This document shows, one piece after another, positions 27,627 to 38,849 of a DNA stretch of 64,000 nt; positions within the stretch are counted from its first letter, which is position 1, and every line of letters starts with the position of its first letter. This stretch comes from Acytostelium subglobosum LB1 (Eukaryota > Evosea > Eumycetozoa > Acytosteliales > Acytosteliaceae). The DNA lies in contig NW_012236530.1 in assembly GCF_000787575.1 (NCBI RefSeq), positions 936,734-1,000,733 on the forward strand, written 5' to 3'. The notes beneath the pieces are model-generated. The model saw nothing but the letters and a program-made list of their open reading frames with translations. It was not told the origin of the DNA and did not search any database. A program made the translations under genes and the position numbers.

Positions 27627-28659
27627 ATGAATAGATCAATAGTGCTGATGACGATTGTGGTCGCACTTTGCTTCTGCATATATCAAACGGACGCTACAAG
27701 TATACAGGGACCAGCAGGTATCAAGGTCACTGGTGCATCTGGTAATGGAAAGCCTGGTGCTGTGTTGGACAAGTATAGTAGAGACCCAGGTTTCAACTCT
27801 GCCAAGCCAAAGTTAAGATACGATTGGAGTCTCTGTCGACTACACGTCCACGACTCTGGCATGAACTACAGAGGTTTCGCCGACTTCCATCCCAGAGTCG
27901 ATGAGTTCACAACTCTAAGAATCCCATTGTGTATGTTTGATTACCCTGGCATATGTCGCGTTTGCGACGTTCATATAATTAACACTCAATCAATCAAACA
28001 ATCAAACAGCAAACAACAGTATTCTATTCAATCCTAATGTTACTATTTGGTTAGAGTTCCAAGCAAATGTGTCGACTGTTAACCAGGTGTACACAGAGGT
28101 TGAGAATACTTATTACTGTCCAAACGCTTCGACACCTGCCAATGCGACCGCTCCACCACCTCCCCCAGCAGGCGTCGTCTGTAACGAGACAGTGACGTTC
28201 TATAAGGTGAACGAGACGATCGTGACCAACTTTACTACGTACGGCAACATCACATTGCCACCAAAACGTGTGTACTACTACGACCTGACGCGCCAACAAG
28301 GCTACACGCTGTTCTCAATGACGGTGGTGCTCACCATTGACAAGGGCGTGCTGGTCAACGCCCAATGGGACGGCGACCGCGATCACTCCATCTGCAAGCA
28401 GTGCAACTACTGTCTGATGAACCAGTGTGCGGCGCGTGCCAACACACTCAAGTGCGACCAAGAGGCAGGCTGTGCGCTAAAGATATTCGTGGCGTGGCAG
28501 GGCAAAGACAAGAATGACAAACCTTGTATCAGTATCACAAAGGCACCGTCCAACTTTAGCATGTACTCATTCAATCCCATCTCACAGCTTGGTCTTGGTC
28601 TCATCTCTGATATTCTTGGCAAGATCGTTGGCAACACCAACAACCCCAACACAGCCTAA
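27627..28659 (+). CDS. Putative secreted, N-glycosylated protein of unknown function
   Basis: Two exons (27627-27930 and 28010-28659) give 317 residues. The 79-bp intron was placed so that the frame reads IPLSNNSILFNPNVTIW across the junction; other acceptors meet a stop or the wrong phase. Residues 1-23 are a clear signal peptide (MNRSIVLMTIVVALCFCIYQ). The mature part has many N-X-S/T sites (for example NASTPANAT, NETVTF, NETIVTNFT, NIT) and a Cys-rich segment (CKQCNYCLMNQCAAR). There is no transmembrane segment apart from the signal and no family I recognise. It is probably exported or lysosomal. Confidence 0.7.
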
Positions 28660-29081
28660 AAGCCTTCATCGACCAAACATTATTACCATTATTATCACCT
28701 TTATAATTATATAACTACAATCAGTATAGTATACATTACATTATTATTATAAATCATAACTGTATTGCTAGCCATCCTCCTCCCTCCCCCTTCCCTTCTT
28801 CTCTCTTTACCATCTTCCTTGCCGCCCCATCAACAACTACCTTTTTGAAGTTCGATTGGACATGGTCGTGCCATAGGATTGATGTCTTGTCTTCAACTAC
28901 ATTGTAATAATAAATGGAGTTATACCAATATGAATGATATCCTGGTAATGTACCCTTTGCAGTCTGTGTCCATTCATTCCCAAGAAACTGGCTTTGATCT
29001 TCACAACTTGTAAAATTGGCGCGACACTCATCAATCTACAGATCATTCAAACATATAAATTAAACAAATACATATACGACA
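28660..29081. other. Intergenic region before the nurim-like gene
   Basis: ATT-rich start (28680-28760), then a C/T-rich stretch near 28775-28830. No gene is seen. It would hold the 3' end of the secreted-protein gene and the promoter of the next gene. Confidence 0.4.
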
Positions 29082-29935
29082 ATGAAGATATCACTGTTGT
29101 CAATCATCAAGAAGACATCGGTACTCATAGTGGCAGTATCATGTTTGATCATTACATTGTTCTCAACTGTACATCTGATAGACTTCCTCTCATGGATTAC
29201 AGGTGATGAAAGTACAGCTACACAACAACAACAGAAGAAACATTTGAATGAGCAATACTATGATGATCCGGACAAGTTGCGACAGCTGGAGCGTGACACA
29301 CGCCTTCATTTCATAATGGACATTGTACTTCTGACATTGTTTGTACTACAACACTCAATGTTGGCAACTGATAGCGTCAAATCATGGTTCTCAGGCAAAG
29401 GCACGGCGATCAATGCATTGCAACGATCATTCTATCTACTATGCACATCGATCAGTATCGAATTGTTGATAATGTTCTGGCACCCACTGGACAACATTGT
29501 AATATGGCGCATCGATGCACTTCAACCCTACAGCCAACTCATCAAGTCATTAGCCAAACTACTACTGCTAGTTGAACTCATCGTAGTGTTCGATGTCTTG
29601 GAGTTCACTGGTCTCAAACAAGTATGTAGCTTTTCATTCATCAATCGATAACCAACCTAACTCAATCACACTTTGCCCAGGTCTATAGATACATTATGAA
29701 CATGGAAGAGAAGCCATTATTTCCAGCACATTGCAGCTATCTTCAGAGCATGAGACATCCAAACTTGATTGGTGTCATGCTGCTTGTGTGGTCAAGTCAC
29801 AAGATGACTCTGGACTTGCTGTCCATCTGTATATTCTTCATGTCCTATATGTTCATTGGTCACTCCATGCCAACAAACGATCGCAAGGCAATTGGACAGC
29901 ATTGGTACAATCTTCTCAAATGGAAGAGTAATTAA
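29082..29935 (+). CDS. Nurim-like multi-pass membrane protein
   Basis: Two exons (29082-29621, 29681-29935) give 264 residues, close to the 262 of human nurim. Nurim is an inner nuclear membrane protein of the isoprenylcysteine methyltransferase-like fold, with no proven enzyme activity. Support: an N-terminal hydrophobic helix (residues about 11-40), the LTLFVLQHSMLA helix, a Trp/His-rich loop (MFWHPLDNIVIWRI), a helix LLLLVELIVVFDV, and the family ending MRHPNLIGVMLLVW followed by MSYMFIGHS. A short Gln run after residue 46 is a typical dictyostelid insertion. A bacterial NnrU/MddA-like relative has a similar fold, so the exact orthology is likely but not certain. Confidence 0.75.
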
Positions 29936-29986
29936 TTAAATATTTAATGGACAATAATATACCTTGTTACTTGCTAGCCAGCTAGC

Positions 29987-32900
29987 CTATCGTTTATTCT
30001 TTACAGTGGCCACAGTAGAGAAGTCCAACTTGATGACCGGCGCCAGGATGACCTCGCGATGGCCTCTTGGTGTGTACCATTCATAGTACTGTTGTTCTTT
30101 GATGATCTCGGTAAGATGCTCAACGATGGTCTGGTCGCAGTGGCTCAGCTCCCATCGCTTGAACAAGTTCTTGGCTTCGATGTTCCTTGCAGTAGTTGTA
30201 GTATTACATATTGCTTGCAGTTGCCTCTCAAGATGTCGCGAATGAGGTCGCTGGTGGTGTCTGTGCTGATGTGTCTGGTCGATCTGTTGATGGCCAACAT
30301 GATCCTCTATGATGGCGATTGTCTGTGGCATCGTCTGCTCTTGTGGCCCATCGTCTAAAACATGTTGTTGAGGTTGTTGCTGCTGCTTGGTGGGTGTCGA
30401 TTGTTGTCCATTGTCAGCCATCGTGGCGATCAGTTGGGATTCAGAATGTGATCGACGTGTCAGTCTTGGAGGTGGCACCGAGTGCGGTGACTTGGAAACT
30501 GGCATCGATGTGTTGAATGACACTAGATTGGTGTTGTTGATACCAATGGCATTGGGCGATGGTAGCTCTGAAGTGGAGAATGAGAGAGATGGGTCGCCAG
30601 CGCGTGGAGCATGATGATGATGCGCACAACATGCATGATAGTAGATGAAGCTCTTCATTGCCAACTCAAAGAACATGTACTGAATGTGACTAGTGTACAC
30701 ACTCTCATTGTCATTCCACTGCTTCTTCAGACCAAGCATCTCCTCAATGATGCCTCCAGTCGACTGATATAGTGGGCCTGTATACTCTTCAGTGTCTAGG
30801 TCAATCTTGCTCACGTAACACTATGTTGATTGATTGATTGATTGGTTAGCCATTCGTGTCGGGACTTAGTAGTTCCGTCAGCATACATACCATGACATTG
30901 GTTGGAATCTTAAAGTTAGGTGTCATCTTGGGTATGCCAACTAGTTTGAGCCATGAGAGGTCTGAGAGGGTCAGAGGCTCCTTGCGGTACAGCTCGATGG
31001 GCTCCTTCTTGTTGCACTTGGAGTAGCAGCACACGACAAAGATGCTCAATGAATAGACCATTGAGAGGATGCTGAGGTTCTTGTCCGGACTGCCGACAAT
31101 GACCACAGTGCGTCCTTTCAGCAGCGAGTAGATGGCATGCTTCATCCACACGTACTTTTGTGCAAACTTGAGCAGACCCTTACCATACTCTGGTCGTCTG
31201 CTGTTGCCCCAAAGGAAGTTGGAGAAACTCTCCAACTTGAAATCTGATGGTGTAGTTGTCTGTTGTTGTTGTTGCTGTTGGGCTTGCTGACTCATCACTA
31301 TCGGTGAGAGTTGTTGAGCTGGTGTTACAAAGGTTGATGTTGTTGGAGGTGTTGATTGATTACTCAATGGAGGTGACATATTTGAGTTGTTGTTGCTGTT
31401 GTTATTGTTGTTATTGTTATTGTTGTTGTTATTGTATAGTTGTCTAAGGTAGCTCTCATCTGGAGGTGATAATGACATGTCGGCAAAGTAATCATTCCTG
31501 GGTTGATTGATGGAGTGGACGAGTGAGTGAATGAGTGAGTGAGGCAGGTGACATTGGAAGATTGGACATGGACATACATTGAACCAGATGAGTAGACAGA
31601 GAGATAGGAGCTGGACTCGGATCCAGACAATGAGTCGATAGATTGTGCTTGGGTTTTACCTGATCGATAGGCCTGTCTGGCCTTGATATCTCTCTTTTGT
31701 GACTTTGTGTATTGATGTCTCCTCTCTGTCTCACTGTAGAAGAAGTTAAGTATCGATGTCTGGCCGATGGATAACAATGTGCTTGAAGGGTCTGTGTTGT
31801 TGGGAAAGAGTATGTCAGTCAATAAATCAGTCCAGTGGACTTGGACACAACGACAACCAATACTTACACAATGATTGTGCATCGATGTGATCAAACTCTG
31901 CCTGGATTGATGATCTGACAAAGTAGTTATGGCACTTCTCGAGCTTGCTTAGGAACTTGTCCAAGATGTCCAATGAGCAGAGCTCTTGGATGGTGCGCAG
32001 TGCGCGGTCAAGGTGTGATGTCTTTTGAAGTGAGTCAAGTATCTTGGCCTCACCACTGATGGTAGCGGGCGTATCACTGATGTAAATGTAACCAAAGTTT
32101 GGACCATCTATACAGTTTGGAAGTGTACCTCTCTTGCCACCTGCTGCTGCTGATCTCTTTGATTGACCATCCATTGTCCTTCTACGATCGGACAGACTAC
32201 CATCCACATTACCATTGGCCATTGTCATCCTCCTAGCCTCTGCATCTGTCTGTCTATTCATTCTCTCTGTATCAAACATAGTCTCTATCGATCTAAGTTC
32301 TGACCTTGCATCCGAAGCTGCATTAATCTGATGTGATTGAATGATTGATTGAGTGAGTGTGGCTTGCAAATGTGGCGAGTAATAGAATGAGTGATGGTAC
32401 ATACATGCTTCTCAATGTCCTTGACTTTGAGAATTGCTTCGTTGACAAGGCCGACGGAAACAGTGTCCTGTGGGTCAGCGCCATTGGTCCTGATCGCGCC
32501 ATAATGTTCCAGGGTGTAGTCAAGGTCTCTGACTCTCTGTCTAAACTCAATCTCGAATGATTGATGGTTAACCATCTTGAGGAAGTTGACAACCTTTTGG
32601 ATGGAAATATGGATGTTAGTATCTTGACCTGGACTCGCTCGTTCGCCCGACCATCATCAATGACATACATTGGTGAACTTTGTGACAAACTTGTCAAAGA
32701 ACTTGATGATCTTGTTGGAGTCACGTGTTAGGTAACTTATTACAAAGGGACGGACGTAGCCACGAGCATGGATGTCGTAGAGAGAGAAGTGGTGGACGTA
32801 GGCGTAGAGCTCGTATGCGCTGTTGGTGGTGGTCAACGTGAAGTACATGTGGGCGTCCTTGGCATAGGTGCGCAGGTCATTCGTCTTGTTCTGGAAGTCG

Positions 32901-33523
32901 ACCGACATGATCTTGACGACGTACTTTGAGATGTCAAAGCCATCGTACAATGGCAGATGGTCGGGGATGACATGTAGTGGCACGGGGCCAGTCTGTTCAC
33001 TAAACTCTGACAGTATTATAAAGTCCAAGTGATTCCTGTTGGTCGACAACAAGTTGCCAAAGCTTCCGAATGAGTTGTGTGAGTGATTACCAAATGCAGG
33101 TGCTGGGATACTGCCCATACTAGAGTATGGTGATACTGTTGTATTGTTATTATTAATAGATGTTGAGTTGTTGTTGTTGTTGTTGTTGAGGCTGCCTGTC
33201 AAGTTGGTAGTGCCACCAACAGCACCATTTGTTCGATTCATTGTTGTTGTTGTCGTTGATACTGATGTATCCAATGATGTTGTTGATGATGTCGATGTTG
33301 TCAAACTCGATGTTGATGATGCTAACTTTGTTGACTTTGTTGATGCTGTTATTGTCGCTCCACGTGGAGATGTAGTAGTAGTCTTTGTAGTAGGAGTAGG
33401 AGTAGGAGTAGGAGTGGGTTGTGATTCGTATTCGCCAGAGTCCATCTCACTGTCCAGCCATGATTCAAGCAAGAATGATTTTGTTACAACTTCGGATGAT
33501 GAGTGACTAGTGACAGAGGTCAT
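29987..33523 (-). CDS. smcr8: SMCR8 homologue (folliculin-like DENN protein)
   Basis: Six exons (33523-32669, 32593-32405, 32327-31868, 31791-31578, 31497-30891, 30820-29987) give 1,052 residues in frame. The N-terminal longin/uDENN region opens with DFIILSEFSEQTGPVPLHVIP and later KYVVKIMSVDFQ, the SMCR8/folliculin signature. A DENN-like core follows (LRTYAKDAHMYFTL, GYVRPFVISYLTRD, KVKDIEKH) and a C-terminal part with TVVIVGSPDKNLSILSMVYSL. SMCR8 forms a complex with C9orf72 (and WDR41 in animals) that acts as a GAP for Arf or Rab GTPases in autophagy and lysosome signalling. Long Thr/Ser, Asn and Gln inserts separate the parts. The ATG at 33523 is the first good start; an open frame continues upstream without another ATG. 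Confidence 0.85.
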
Positions 33524-34090
33524 GTTTGCTGTGCTGTTGTTATTGTTGTCTTTGCGCAAGTGCGCAAGGCAAGAGAGAGAGATCCTGACGGCCTGCGCCT
33601 GGGTTGGTTAGGTGGTTCCTGGGCGATGCTCCCAAAATCAGGACTCTTGGGAGAGTGAGGGGAACAAAAGATCTTGTTTGAAAACAAAAGATTTAAGTTG
33701 GCCTTGGTCCTCTGTCTCTTTCTTTGTTAAAGTATCTCTCTATATTTGTTTTGTCTCCAAAGTCAAATAATTGTATGTGTATAATCAATTGAATAGTTAT
33801 ATTACAAAGTAGTGTAAAAGTGATCAGAACAATCTGAATGACTTGGTCATTGAGTTAGCAAGATGTGGGAGTGTGGGTGGTCCTTTGCTTTGACTCCTTG
33901 TTGTTGGAAACAGCCCATTTGCATTTGCTTCACACACTTTGATAAATATCCAGGGTGTGTGGTAGGGAGATTGAAGTTCCAACTCTTGAAGTCAGTTTCA
34001 ACTTTACAATGAATGAAAGTCGAACTCATTGTGGTATACTTTATACAAATAATAACATTTATAACATATAATAATACATTAGATATAAAT
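33524..34090. other. Divergent region between SMCR8 and RING genes with a hairpin cluster
   Basis: The part near SMCR8 is GC-richer and folds: TTGCGCA/TGCGCAA at 33552-33567, an imperfect CGCC/GGCG helix at 33596-33625, and CTCCCAA/TTGGGAG at 33629-33653. The rest (33700-34080) is AT-rich and looks like ordinary promoter DNA. No coding region is supported. Confidence 0.45.
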
Positions 34091-35023
34091 ATGAGCGAGA
34101 CAACAGGTGGTGATATTAATGATTCACAATCAACAAACAACTGTCCAATATGTCTATCAAGTATTACTTGTTTGACATTAGTAATTCCTTGTAATCATTC
34201 ATTCTGGTAATATATATACTCATACATAATGTGTAGTTTCAACATGATATAATGTAAAGACTAACAAACAAACGACATAACAAATGTAACATAATATAGT
34301 CTAGAATGTATAGAGAATTGGATAAAGAATAAGAATAGTTGCCCTCTATGTAAGACAGAGATAAAGGAACTTGTGGTGAAGGATGAGGGTGATAGAAGGA
34401 TTGAGGTGTTGCCACCTCAGATGCCACATCCAAGCAAGGTAGAAGCGGATCTAGCTTGTTTAGATCATACATACTTTACAGAGGAGATTAATAAGTTGTT
34501 GATATTGGCAAGCTCCGTTGGATACAAGGTGGAGAATGCACGTGGTTTGAACTCTAGCTCAAAGGTTTATGTCAATCACACGGCCAACAATCAGGGTGAC
34601 ATCACCTTGATGGTCACGATCAATGAGTCACTGGGGCGACTGCAGCATGACATGGAGCAGCTCACAAGCTTCGATCCTCAACAGATGTTGTCGGAGCTCT
34701 ACTCTTTAGAGACCACATTGAAGGATCTCGATCGTGTATATAATCAATATCATCTATATCAAAACCACAATGGACATAATAATAATAACAGTAACATTAA
34801 TAGTAATAGTAGTAATAGTAATAATAGTAGTAACAGACATGGTCATGGTGGGCATGGTGGACATAATAGAGCAGCAGCAAGAGGAGGAAGATATGATGAT
34901 GACGACTATGACGATGATTACTACTATGACGACAGTGATGATGAGGATCATGATAAGTACTACGAGTCAGTCGATGATAACAAACAAAGATATCCAAAGA
35001 GTGGCAATGGCAAGAGGAAGTAA
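34091..35023 (+). CDS. TOPORS-like C3HC4 RING finger protein, probable E3 ubiquitin ligase
   Basis: Two exons (34091-34206 and 34300-35023) give 279 residues. The splice rebuilds a complete RING: CPICLSS, then CNHSFCLECIENW, then CPLC, with the central Cys codon made across the junction. The acceptor at 34298-34299 is the only one that keeps both frame and RING spacing. The motif is closest to the TOPORS/ICP0 type, which ubiquitylates nuclear targets and sometimes sumoylates. After the RING comes a region with DLACLDHTYFTEEINKLL and a helix LQHDMEQLTSFDPQQMLSEL, then Asn, Gly/His and Asp/Tyr-rich low-complexity tails. Substrates are unknown. Confidence 0.8.
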
Positions 35024-35673
35024 CTGTGAGTGAGTGACATCATCAACATCCATCCATCCCACTCCCCCAGGATACCGAGGACGAGGCCTGGTGATCGATC
35101 AATCATACACACACTCAATCGATTATGTCTAGTTCTTCAAGATCGATGTCATGACCCTTGGAAGGTCTAAGAATATGACATACATGACCAGTTTACCCAA
35201 AGTCCTGTTGTCCATCCATCAGTCGGTCTGGAAGACCTAACCAGGTTAAAATAATATTATTTTAATAACACTTTCACAAGTTCATCAAGTGTTGGTGTCG
35301 AGTCGATATATATTCAGAATCTGATCTGAATGAAGCTTGGTAAAGTTGAAGAAGAAGCGAACCATCACAACATCAATAACAATGATGGATGTCGGGTCTT
35401 CCGTTTGGACCTCACCCCTTCTGTGAATTTGAACCTTCCTGGGGTTGTAGGTGTGTATGTTTGATGATGATGTGAGTTGGAAGTGAAGGGGTTGAGTTGG
35501 AAGTGTGTTGGTTCTAGTTCAACAACAACATCATCATTATCATCACTTCACTCTTCACAACAACAACTATAACAACAGTAATAACAAACAACAACTTTTA
35601 CAAACAACTATTGCATACATCATCATCATCATCATTAATAATAATAAATCAAGCAGAGGATTAAAGATAGAAC
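35024..35673. other. Intergenic region with short inverted repeats
   Basis: Sequence between two plus-strand genes. The middle (about 35140-35245) is less repetitive, with small hairpins such as GACC/GGTC. The end (35515-35640) is CAACAA and ATC repeats leading into the next ATG. No gene is seen. Confidence 0.4.
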
Positions 35674-37237
35674 ATGGACACCACCAAGTCAAAGGATGTC
35701 ATTGAAGACCTTACTCGTCAATTGGCAGTGGAGAGATCTAGAAACAAGACGTTGACTGAGGAGGTCAAGCATTTGAAGGATCAACAACTACGTATTGTAA
35801 GTGTTTGTTATGTATATTAGACTGGACTGGACTGGATTGAAGAGAACTAACAATGACAACAACAACAACAACAACTATAGCAATTAGTTACAGAGAATGA
35901 GGAAGAGTATATTACAAACAAGTTTATGAAGTACTTGAGTCAGTTGAAGAAGGAGAAGGAGGAGCTGGCACTCAAGGTCGAGCAGGAGGAGGAGTACTTA
36001 ACAAATACTCTACAAAAGAAGATGCTTGCTGTAAGTGTCATTTGAATCATCGTAGATTGAGAGTTGATTGATTGATCTAACATCTGTTGTCATATATTTA
36101 GATCATGCAAGAGAAGATAGACTTGGAGAACAAGTTGGAGGCAGAGGAAGAGTTCATCGTCAACAAGTTGCAGAAGCAGATACAATCAGTGATGAAGGAG
36201 AAGAAGTATGTTTGATTGATTGACAAGATTTGAGTGATGTGAGTGATAATGAAGTCTAACCAATGGATCAACTATTAATTAGGGTACTGGAGAAGCGATT
36301 GGAAAGCGAGTTGAGTGATCACAAGTACTTGTTGAAGCTGGAGAGTGAGGTCATCGCCTTGAGGAATAAGATTAAGGAGCTAGAAGGATCAAGTAAGTAA
36401 TAGACAACGATACATTGATGAACAATACTAACATCGTCAATAGCTGAACATAGCAAGGATGACATTATATCATTGAAGGCAGAGAACTTTGTACTCAGCC
36501 AAAAGATCGTCAGAGAGCAGGAGCGCATCAACAAGGTGAACACAGAGAACACAGATCTGATGACCAGACTAGAGATTGGTGATGAGCGGTATGTTGGTCA
36601 TCTGTCTGATTGAAGACATTGGATAAAGGCAACAAACACAGTCACAGACTAATCATTCAATCAATCAATCAACCAACCAATCAACGACAATAGTAACTTC
36701 AACAAACAAAAGAGAAACAGGAGTGTCTCTGTACCAAACGAGGTGAAGATCACTACATCATTCATTGCAAGTCCATCACCAAAGATGAACCCGGTGCCAA
36801 TATCACGTGCGAGATCATCGTCGTCAAACAGCAACACATGTCTGCTGCCAAAGGTGCTTCGCGAGGGCTGGCTAAAGACAAAGGTGGACAGTGGGCGCCT
36901 TGAGCGCAGATTCTGCGAGCTGCTGTACAATGGCGAGCTGCGAGAGTACCTGGACGACACCAAGCAGGTGCCATTGTCGACAATCAACATGGACAACGTG
37001 GTCGATATCGTGGAGATCCCAGGCACCCCATCGCCTGCATCTGTGTCCACGGCCTCCAGCAGCATGCTCGAGCTGGTCTTCTCATCGACGTCCAATGCTA
37101 GCGCATCCGAGACGGCAACGCCATCACTCGTGGCCTGCTATTCGATCGACAAGGGCGAGCTCCAGCAATGGAAGAATCTTATGATCCAGTTGATGCCCAA
37201 GCCACCAACCATCCGCTCATCGTCCGAGTCTTCATGA
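35674..37237 (+). CDS. CCDC6-type coiled-coil protein with a C-terminal PH-like domain
   Basis: Six exons (35674-35796, 35881-36030, 36102-36205, 36283-36392, 36444-36588, 36694-37237) give 391 residues in frame. Residues about 10-200 are one long coiled coil with the repeated CCDC6 (H4) signature EEEYITNKF, EEEYLTNTLQKK and EEEFIVNKLQKQI, each about 35-40 residues apart. CCDC6 is a 14-3-3-binding protein tied to the DNA damage response in mammals. Residues about 250-385 look like a pleckstrin homology fold: REGWLKTKVDSGRLERRFCEL at its start, and a final helix with Trp (LQQWKNLMIQLM). A Ser/Pro linker holds possible phosphosites. The PH part suggests membrane or phosphoinositide binding, which mammalian CCDC6 lacks as far as I know. 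Confidence 0.8.
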
Positions 37238-37715
37238 TTTGATTGAATGCACCTGGATGCTGCCACGAGCTGCTGTCATCTTCATCATCATCATCATCAA
37301 CATCACTAAGTTACATTACTACCACTATCAAGAGGCAAGAGGCACTACGCCACACAAACACAAACATGCCATCTCCATCTACATACATCCACTATCCACT
37401 GGCTGATCATATGGACTGCGATGCGCGATCCTGGCCACACCCCCTATACCATCTCTATATCCATTCATTATCCAACAATATCCATTATCCATTATCCAAT
37501 ATCCACGAAGAAGAATAAGAACACGAACATTTCCACGTCCACGTCCATCGACGCCATTGTCTGCGTCATCTCGCGACGTCCAAACGCATATCCACTCACT
37601 GGGCTGGTTACCAAGTTGTAAATAAACAGGAGTCACCATGATGGGCACATGTCCAGCCCGCCTCTTATACATGCTTTAGCTTTGCTTGATATCTTGGATG
37701 GATGGTCGTACATAT
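37238..37715. other. Convergent 3' region
   Basis: Lies between the stop of the CCDC6-like gene (+) and the stop of the Trm9-like gene (-). It holds TCATCA repeats (37270-37295) and tandem copies of the string TATCCATTATCC (37455-37502). No coding region is supported. Confidence 0.45.
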
Positions 37716-38729
37716 TTACTTCTCCTTCTTCTTTACAAAGCAGTAGTAGTTGTCATGATCCAAATTGTTTGATAACGTCTCAATGCCTGGTATTGGCGCC
37801 AGTAATGATTCAAACTCGCCATCACTGAATAGATGATAATATCGATGAAACATCTGGTATGATGACCCAGACTTCTGGACCTCTGATGACTCAATGTCCT
37901 CGCTCGACGTCTTGCCATTACTAAACTTCTGTTGGAACATCCAAGGTACAATCACATCCTGTGAATCATAGTTCTTTCCTTTCTAAAGATGTTTGATTGA
38001 TTGATTGATTGAGTAAGCGAGTGATCGAGTGATTGAGTGATTGAGTGATTGAGTGAGTGATTGATCAATCACATCATACCCATTTCTGTGTCATTGCCCA
38101 TGCAGTCACAAGCATCACTCCGCCAGGTTTCAGTACTCTTACGATCTCCTAGAGTGATGGTTGATGAAAGGTCAGTCAGTAAGTACCTTGCCCTGTGCCC
38201 TCACTCCACACAGCACAACATAACATACTCTAAGAGCAGCGTGTCTTCGCTCAAACGTTGAGAAGTGATGTATGACAGCTATTGAAATGGCATAGTCGAA
38301 TGAGTCGTCGCGGTAGGGTAGATAGAGGTTGTCTGCAACCATTGATTCTCTACCCTTGCCATCACTGATCGTTGCGAAACTACTGCATATGTCAGAGCCA
38401 ATTGTATATATGTTGGCGCTGTTCACGCCGAGGTATTTGCCATTGCCGCAGCCGACATCGACTCCGACTGCACCTGCTGCCTGTTCATTTAGAAACTGCT
38501 CCACCATTGGCCATGCCTTATATCTTGTGCTGTCAAAGTGTGATGATATCACATCATATATCTTGTGTACATGTTTAGATTCCAAATGATAAGCGTCCCT
38601 ATCATTCGTTGGTTCACTAAAAGGTACTCTTGCAGAGACGTCCACCGGTGTCTTTCCATCGACACTTCTTTCATTACTCGTACTAGTTGTAGTACTAGTT
38701 GTCGTACTAGTTGTACTACTGCTACTCAT
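37716..38729 (-). CDS. trm9: tRNA wobble-uridine methyltransferase, Trm9/ALKBH8 type
   Basis: Three exons (38729-38229, 38148-38080, 37982-37716) give 278 residues. It has the Rossmann-type SAM site VGVDVGCGNGKYLGV, the family motifs HVHKIYDVISSHFDSTRYKAWP at its N-terminus and SIAVIHHFST plus RRHAALRVCEIVRVLKPGG in the core (the splice joins HAALR to EIVRVL), and VTAWAMTQKW. Trm9 with Trm112 completes mcm5U at the tRNA wobble position. There is no ALKBH8 RRM or dioxygenase part, so it is the Trm9/TRMT9B form. A Ser/Thr run follows the start. The start chosen (38729) leaves 120 bp to the divergent neighbour; an upstream in-frame ATG overlaps that promoter. Confidence 0.9.
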
Positions 38730-38849
38730 TGTTTGTTTGTCGATTGAAGAATGAAAGAATGAAGTAGAGAAAACTTGAGAAGAAGTGAAGGGAGGGTCAA
38801 TCAACATCAAATTCATCCTCAACTTACACGACATCACATCACAACAACA

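Noticed and set aside
33700-33780. Start of SMCR8 further upstream
   Set aside because: The upstream open frame has no ATG; only TTG and CTG codons precede 33523.
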